Shown here: piece by piece, positions 57,441 to 64,000 of the stretch | Position numbering within the stretch: the stretch's first letter is position 1 | Layout of the letters: the number at the start of each line of letters is the position of its first letter | Source: Arachis hypogaea | Lineage: Eukaryota; Streptophyta; Magnoliopsida; Fabales; Fabaceae | Assembly: GCF_003086295.3 (NCBI RefSeq) | Contig: NW_027255451.1 | Span: forward strand, 1,363,554-1,427,553 | Length of the DNA: 64,000 nucleotides | Direction of reading: 5' to 3' | Program-made: the position numbers and the translations under genes | Notes under the pieces: generated by a model | The model's database searches: none | Seen by the model: only the letters and a program-made list of their open reading frames with translations | What the model was told of the DNA's origin: nothing

Positions 57441-59973
57441 GACGCTATCCCGCGGAGGACACATAAAGGCGAGCCGTAATGGCCTCATCTTTGGCAAGCT
57501 CCATCGGTATTTTTTCACAGTTTTTTTCCGGTATTTTTTATTTACGTTGTGCTGACTCTCGTTCTTTAAATGACGCTATCCCGAGGAGGACACCTAAAGA
57601 CGAGCCGTAATGGCCTCATCTTTGGCAAGCTCCTCCAGTTTTTTTTCAAAGTTTTTTCCGGTTTTCTTTTTTTTTTCTTTTTTTTTTTTAACGTTGTGCT
57701 GACCCTCGTTCTTTAAAAGACACTATCCCGAGGACAACACCTAAGGACGAGCCGTAATGGCTTCATCTTTGGCAAGCTCCTCTGTTTTTTTTTTCACAGT
57801 TTTTTTCCCGGTTTTTTTCCGATTTTTTTTTTAACGTTGTGCTGACCCTCGTTCTTTATATGACGCTATCCCGAGGAGGACACATAAAGACGAGCCGTAA
57901 TGGCCTCACCTTTGGCAAGCTCCTCCGATTTTTTTCTACAGTTTTTTTTTTCTATTTTTTTTTTTTTTTTTTACGTTGTGCTGACTCTCGTTCGTGAAAC
58001 GACGCTATCCTGAGGAGGACAACTAAAGGCGAGCCGTAATGGCCTCATCTTCAGCAAGTTCCTCCGGTTTTTTTCCACAATTTTTTTTATTTTACGTTGT
58101 GCTGACTCTCGTTCTTTAAACGACGCTATCCTGAGGAGGAGACCTAAAGGTGACCCGTAATGGCCTCATCCTTGGCAAGCTCCTCCGGTTGTTTTTCCAC
58201 AGTTTTTTTTTCCGGTTTTTTTCCAATTTTTCCGAGTTTTTTTTTTTTTTTTTTTACGTTGTGCTGACTCTCGTTCTTTAAACGACGCTATCCTGAGGAG
58301 GACTCCTAAAGGCGAGCCGTAATGGCCTCATCTTCGGCAAGCTCCTCCGGTTTTTTTCCACAGTTTTATTCCGGTTTTTTTACGATTTTTTTCCAAGTTT
58401 TTTTTTTTTACGTTGTGCTGACTCTTGTTCTTTAAATGACGTTATCCCGAGGAGGACACCTAAAGGCGAGCCGTAATGGCCTCATCTATGGCAAGCTCCT
58501 CCGGTTTTTTTCCACAGTTTTTTTCCGTTTTTTTTTTTTTTACGTTGTGCTGACTCTCGTCCTTTAAACGACGCTATCCTGAGGAGGACACCTAAAGCCG
58601 AGCCGTAATGGCCTCATCTTCGGCAAGCTCCTCCGGTTTTTTCCCAGAGTTTTTTTTCCGGTTTTTTTCTGATTTTTTTCCGAGCTTTTTTTTTTTTTTT
58701 TTTTACGTTGTGCTGACTCTCGTTCTTTAAACGACGCTATCCTGAGGAGGACACCTAAAGGCGAGCCGTAATGGCCTCATCTTCGGCAAGCTCCTCCGGT
58801 TTTTTTTCCACAGTTTTTTTCCATTTTTTTTTTACGTTGTGCTGACACTCGTTCGTTAAACGACGCTATCCTGAGGAGGACACCTAAATGCGAGCCGTAA
58901 TGGCCTCATCTTCGGCAAGCTCCTCCGGTTTTTTTCCATAGTTTTTTTTTCGAATTTTTTTCGAGTTTTTTTTTTATACGTTGTGCTGACTCTTGTTCTA
59001 TAAATGACGTTATCATGAGGAGCACACCTAAAGGTGAGCCGTAATGGCCTCATCTTTGGCAAGCTCCTCCGGTATTTTTCCACAGTTTTTTCCATTTTTT
59101 TCAGTTTTTTTTTTGTTTTGTTTTTTTTTTTTTACGTTGTGCTGACTATCGTTCTTTAAATGACGTTATCCCGAGGAGGACACCTAAAGACGAGCCGTAA
59201 TGGCCTCATATTTGGCAAGCTCCTCCAGTTTTTTTCAACAGTTTTTTTCCGTTTTTTTTTATTTTACTTTGTGCTGACTCTCGTTCTTTAAACGACGCTA
59301 TCCTGAGGAGGACACCTAAAGGCGAGCCGTAATGGCCTCATCTTCGGCATGTTCCTCCGATTTTTTTCCACAGTTTTTTTTTCCGGATTTTTTACGATTT
59401 TTTCCGAGTTTTTTTTTTTTATTTTTTACTTTGTGCTGACTCTTGTTTTTTAAATGACGTTATCCCGAGGAGGACACCTAAAGGCGAGCCGTAATGGCCT
59501 CATCTTTGGCAAGCTTCTCCGGTTTTTTTCCAGAGTTTTTTTCCCTTTTTTTTTTAACGTTGTGCTGACTCTCGTTCTTTAAACGACGCTATCCTGAGGA
59601 GGACACCTAAAGACGAGCCGTAATGGCCTCATCTTCGGCAAGCTCCTCCGGTTTTTTTCCAGAGTTTTTTTCCGGTTTTTTTTTCGATTTTTTTCCGAGC
59701 TTTTTTTTTTTTTTTTTTACGTTGTGCTGACTCTCGTTCGTTAAACGACGCTATCCTGAGGAGGACACCTAAAGGCGAGCCGTAATGACCTCATCTTCGG
59801 CAAGTTCCTCCGGTTTTTTTCCACAGTTTTTTTTTTATTTTACGTTGTGCTGACTCTCGTTCTTTAAACGATGCTATCCTGAGGAGGAGACCTAAAGGCG
59901 AGCCGTAATGGCCTCATCTTTGGCAAGCTCCTCCGGTTTTTTTTCCACAGTTTTTTTTTCCGGTTTTTTTCCG

Positions 59974-60004
<31 letters not shown>

Positions 60005-61360
60005 GTTGTGCTGACTCTCGTTCTTTAAACGACGCTATCCTGAGGAGGACACCTAAAGGCGAGCCGTAATGGCCTCATCTTCGCCAAACTCCTCCGGTTT
60101 TTTTCCACAGTTTTATTCCGGTTTTTTTACGATTTTTTTCCAAGTTTTTTTTTTTTACGTTGTGCTGACTCTCGTTCTTTAAATGACGTTATCCCGAGGA
60201 GGACACCTAAAGGCGAGCCGTAATGGCCTCATCTATGGCAAGCTCCTCCGGTTTTTTTCTACAGTTTTTTTCCGTTTTTTTTTTTACGTTGTGCTGACTC
60301 TCGTCCTTTAAACGACGCTATCCTGAGGAGGACACCTAAAGGCGAGCCGTAATGGCCTCATCTTCGGCAAGCTCCTCCGGTTTTTTTCCACAGTTTTATT
60401 CCGGTTTTTTTACGATTTTTTTCCAAGTTTTTTTTTTTTTACGTTGTGCTGACTCTCGTTCTTTAAATGACGTTATCCCGAGGAGGACACCTAAAGGCGA
60501 GCCGTAATGGCCTCATCTATGGCAAGCTCCTCCGGTTTTTTTCCACAGTTTTTTTCCGTTTTTTTTTTTTTTACGTTGTGCTGACTCTCGTCCTTTAAAC
60601 GACGCTATCCTGAGGAGGACACCTAAAGGCGAGCCGTAATGGCCTCATCTTCGGCAAGCTCCTCCAATTTTTTTCCACAGTTTTTTTTTTCAGGATTTTT
60701 TACGATTTTTTTCGAGTTTTTTTTTTATTTTTTACGTTGTGCTGACTCTCGTTCGTTAAACGACGCTATCCTGAGGAGGACACCTAAAGGCGAGCCATAA
60801 TGGCCTCATCTTCGGCAAGTTCCTCCGGTTTTTTTCCACAGTTTTTTTTTTATTTTACGTTGTGCTGACTCTCGTTCTTTAAACGACGCTATCCTGAGGA
60901 GGAGACCTAAAGGCGAGCCGTAATGGCCTCATCTTTGGCAAGCTCCTCCGGTTTTTTTTTCCACAGTTTTTTTTTTCCGGTTTTTTTTCGATTTTTTTCT
61001 GAGTTTTTTTTTTTTTTTTTTTACGTTGTGCTGACTCTCGTTCTTTAGACGACGCTATCCTGAGGAGGACACCTAAAGGCGAGCCGTAATGGCCTCATCT
61101 TCGGCAAGCTCCTCCGGTTTTTTTCCACAGTTTTATTCCGGTTTTTTTACGATTTTTTTCCAAGTTTTTTTTTTTTTACGTTGTGCTGACTCTCGTTCTT
61201 TAAATGACGTTATCCCGAGGAGGACACCTAAAGGCGAGCCGTAATGGCCTCATCTATGGCAAGCTTCTCCGGTTTTTTTCCACAGTTTTTTTCGTTTTTT
61301 TTTTACGTTGTGCTGACTCTCGTCCTTTAAACTACGCTATCCTGAGGAGGACACCTAAAG

Positions 61361-61365
61361 GCAAG
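61361..61365 (+). repeat. Target-site duplication of SL2, left copy (GCAAG)
   Basis: GCAAG left and GCGAG right (63144-63148), one mismatch. The satellite core has GGCGAGCC at this place, so the left copy changed after insertion. Confidence 0.88.
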
Positions 61366-61708
61366 TGATGACAAGTCATCTTAGCCTATTTTAACTAGTC
61401 TTTTTCTTTTGTTTTCATTAGAATTATGCATTTTCTTGAGCTACAAGCAAGCCAATTGGGTAGATTTTCATGTTTCCTTTGATTTAATCAACCATGTATG
61501 AATTCATGCTATTTCATGAGGTTTTATATTATAATTGTCACATATTATGAAAGAATGAATATCTCATGATTTTAAGCATAGCTTTGATGTGTTTGGTTGA
61601 TTAATGATAGGTGAAGAAAGCTTGGAGAAAGGTTGAAGCAAGAAGGAATGGCTAGGAGTAAAGAGAAGACAATGGAATAAGTGAAATTGAACCAGGAAGC
61701 AAAAAAGC

Positions 61709-62096
61709 TAGACCTAAAGTTAGCCTCAAACTTTTGCACAAACTTTTGGGTGAAAAGTTAGCCTCAACGTTAGCCCCTAACTTTTGGGCTAACGTTGGAA
61801 CTTGAAAATCACCCCCTGGGCACCAAAAGTTTGCGCCAACGTTAGCCCCTAACTTGGAGGCTAACGTTGGCACATGAAAACTATAAGGGGAGGAGCAAAA
61901 GTTTGCGCCAACGTTAGCCCCTAACTTGGAGGCTAACGTTGGCGCCTCAAGTGCACCAAGGAAGGCCAACGTTGGTGCAAAAGTTAGACCCCTAACTTTT
62001 GCACCAACGTGAGTATCAGCAAGATGTGGGAGCTGATATAAAAAGTTGGACCAAAAGTTAGACTCTAACTTTTGCTCCAACTTTTGGTCCAACTTT
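61709..62096. repeat. U3 inverted-repeat array of SL2
   Basis: GCGCCAACGTTAGCC (61905-61919) pairs perfectly with GGCTAACGTTGGCGC (61931-61945), a 15-bp stem. A second unit precedes it at about 61833-61871. Outer units use GTTAGCCTC and AACTTTTG variants. Confidence 0.88.
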
Positions 62097-62236
62097 TGCA
62101 AAACTCCAACCCGGTTCAATTGGTTCACTTTGGTTCTTCTCCAAACTTCAAGAGCAATCAACCAAGGCCTCTTTCAACCCAATTCCACCAAGAGCAAAGG
62201 CCCAACTCAAGGCTTGAAGATCATTTGAAGAAAGTG

Positions 62237-62244
62237 TATAAATA
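62237..62244 (+). promoter_or_regulatory. TATA box of SL2
   Basis: TATAAATA in GAAAGTGTATAAATAGG, about 140 bp downstream of the hairpin array. Confidence 0.78.
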
Positions 62245-63143
62245 GGATAGAATTCAAGTTCTTCGGGGAGCTTTCCTTTGGAGCTTTCATAATAGTTTTC
62301 GGAGAGCTTTGGATATTGAGTGATCTTTAATTTCTTAGTTTGGGGGAAGGAGAATTCCACTCTCTTCCTCTTCATTTTCTTGCTTTCAATTTCAATTGCA
62401 ATTGTCTTGGATCTTGGGTTGGAGAATTGAAGAAATTCTGTTTCAATCTCACCTTGGATCTTGCTTTATTCACTGCTTAATTGAATTTCAGTTTCTGTTA
62501 ATTGTTCTTCATCTATTTTCCTTGCAATTTACAATTCCCTTGCAATTGTTCTTGTTGGATCTAGGAAGGCATTGAGATCTAGACTTGGTTTTCTACTCTC
62601 TGGGTCCTGAGATCTAATTTCCCAATTTTACATTCTCTGTTACTGTTTTCATGTTCATTTACTTTTCTGCTCTGAGATCCAAATTGATCCCACTCCTCTT
62701 CTACTTCTCTGCTTGATGCAATTTACTTTTCCTTGTTTAAATTCTGCAAATCCAATCCCCAATCCCCTTTACATTTCAAGCCATTTACATTTCTTGCACT
62801 TTAAGATTCTGCAATTTACATTTCTTGCAATCTAAGTTTCTGCAATTTATGTTTCTTGTACTTTAAGATTCAGCAATTTAATTCTTGTTCTCTTTAATTT
62901 CATGCCAATCACCCGTTCCCTTTACTTTCCTTGCAATTTAAATTCTGCAAATCACCAATCAATCAACCAAATCTTGATTCGCTTGACTAAATCAACCATT
63001 AAACTAAAATTGCTCAATCCTTCAATCCCTGTGGGATCGACCTCACTCCCGTGAGTTTTTAATACTTGATGCGACCCGGTGCACTTTCCGGTTAGATTTG
63101 TGTGTTTTGGGAGAAATTTATTTTTCCACCAAAATACTCATCA

Positions 63144-63966
63144 GCGAGCCGTAATGGCCTCATCTTCGGCAAGCTCCTCCGGTTTTTTTCCAGAGTTTTT
63201 TTTCCGGTTTTTTTCCGATTTTATTCCGAGCTTTTTTTTTTTTTTTTTTTTTTTTTACGTTGTGCTGACTCTTGTTCTTTAAACGACGCTATCCTGAGGA
63301 GGACACCTAAAGGCGAGCCGTAATGGCCTCATCTTTGGCAAGCTCTTCCGGTTTTTTTCCACAGATTTTTTTTCCGGATTTTTTACGATTTTTTTACGAG
63401 TTTTTTTTTTATTTTTTTATTTTTTACGTTGTGCTGACTCTTGTTCTTTAAATGACGTTTTCCTGAGCAGGACACCTAAAGGCAAGCCGTAATGGCCTCA
63501 TCTTTGGCAAGCTTCTCCGTTTTTTTTTTCCAGAGTTTTTTTCCGTTTTTTTTTTTCATACGTTGTGCTGACTCTTGTTCTTTAAATGACGTTCTCCCGA
63601 GGAGGACACCTAAAGGCGAGCCGTAATGACCTCATCTATGGCAAGCTCCTCCGGTTTTTTTCCACAATTTTTTTCTGTTTTTTTTTTTTTTTTTACGTTG
63701 TGCTGACTCTTGTTCTTTAAACGACGCTATCCTGAGGAGGACACCTAAAGGCAAGCCGTAATGGCCTCATCTTCGGCAAGCTCCACCGGTTTTTTTTCCA
63801 CAGTTTTTTTTTTGGATTTTTTCCGAGTTTTTTTTTTCTACGTTGTGCTGACTCTTGTTCTTTAAATGACGTTATCATGAGGAGGACACCTAAAGGCGAG
63901 TCGTAATGGCCTCATCTATGGCAAGCTCCTCCGGTTTTTTTCCATAGTTTTTTTCTATTTTTTTCC
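63144..63966 (+). repeat. Satellite block D (about 0.8 kb)
   Basis: Same satellite and orientation, with TTTAAACGACG and TTAAATGACGTT units. It ends in a T-rich tract where an LTR-like sequence begins. No gene. Confidence 0.94.
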
Positions 63967-64000
63967 ACAAAATAAGTTTCTCCCAAAACACACAAATCTA
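63967..64000 (-). repeat. LTR fragment at the window edge
   Basis: The last bases, including AAGTTTCTCCCAAAACACAC, match the reverse complement of the SL2 end (63107-63135 region) with one or two differences. An Athila-type LTR in minus orientation therefore starts here. The expected terminal TGATGAGTAT is missing; the T-rich satellite runs directly into it, so the end is truncated or altered. Confidence 0.75.

Larger units (their letters stand above)
49370..61365 (+). repeat. Satellite block C (about 12 kb), mosaic of two monomer groups
   Basis: Same satellite and orientation. A second monomer group appears here, with TTTAAACGACGCTATCCTG and ATCTTCGGCAAGC in the same unit. It dominates roughly 49.95-51.2, 53.6-55.65, 56.95-57.45 and 57.95-61.36 kb. 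Between these, block-A-like units with TTAAATG or TTATATG and ATCTTTGGC occur. T tracts remain long and variable (for example about 53710-53750). No genes; short frames are products of the T tracts. Confidence 0.95.
61366..63143 (+). repeat. SL2: solo LTR in the satellite (1778 bp)
   Basis: Starts TGATGACAAGTCATCTTAGC and ends ATACTCATCA, flanked by GCAAG/GCGAG. Same length as the E1 LTR, which it closely resembles in reverse orientation, including the CCAACGTTAGCC-type U3 hairpins. TATA box 62237-62244. Degenerate repeats at about 62770-62900 and U5 block at about 62980-63100. No internal region: the product of LTR-LTR recombination. Confidence 0.95.

Noticed and set aside
1..64000. An active host gene or a novel defence or toxin system
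   Set aside because: Every long frame is explained by a retroelement or by satellite composition. Apart from the E2 accessory ORF there is no candidate.

Overview
This window is plant nuclear heterochromatin, most likely pericentromeric or subtelomeric, with no sign of a host gene. The retroelements are Athila-type Ty3/gypsy elements. They carry a primer-binding site complementary to the 3' end of plant tRNA-Asp, an Athila-like Gag, and an 'S-P-W-V-S' reverse transcriptase. The flavour of the Gag and accessory ORF suggests a legume, and my best guess is peanut (Arachis). That is a guess from recall; no database was searched.

The substrate is one large tandem satellite, now split into four blocks (6316-19551, 41549-44865, 49370-61365 and 63144-about 63966; about 29 kb, roughly 210 monomers). 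All monomers point the same way. Each has a conserved core of about 95 bp and a variable T-rich/pyrimidine tract, giving about 125-165 bp per unit (up to about 200 bp where the T run is long). Sequence variants recur in fixed order, so the array has higher-order repeats (about 1.2 kb at 6.4-9.9 kb, about 1.78 kb at 13.2-16.7 kb, about 1.75 kb at 55-60 kb) and longer segmental duplications.

The satellite was invaded by several related LTR retrotransposons. E1 (1-6315, minus) is an Athila-type element with decayed gag, protease, RT and RNase H; its left end is outside the window. E3 (19552-41548, plus) is flanked by the target-site duplication GTGCT. Its 5' LTR was split by E2 (19889-33152, minus), and the gag of E2 was split by a solo LTR, SL1 (27376-29205, plus, target duplication GTCAT). 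This is a three-level nest whose order is proven by the duplications. E4 (44866-49369, minus) is a truncated, almost gutted element. SL2 (61366-63143, plus) is a second solo LTR. A further LTR starts at the right edge.

E2 and E3 are non-autonomous. They lack RT, RNase H and the integrase core, but keep a Gag-protease reading frame ending in a short basic tail that looks like the C-terminal end of an Athila integrase. E2 also carries an intact 474-residue ORF of the 'putative plant transposon protein' type in the place where Athila elements carry an extra 3' ORF. They presumably depended on enzymes from an autonomous relative.

The two least expected signals are in the LTRs and in the 3' untranslated region. 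First, every LTR has an array of perfect inverted repeats just upstream of its TATA box; position and design are conserved but the sequence differs between families. Second, a short motif found immediately before the 3' LTR also occurs upstream as a series of perfect 7-8 bp hairpins.
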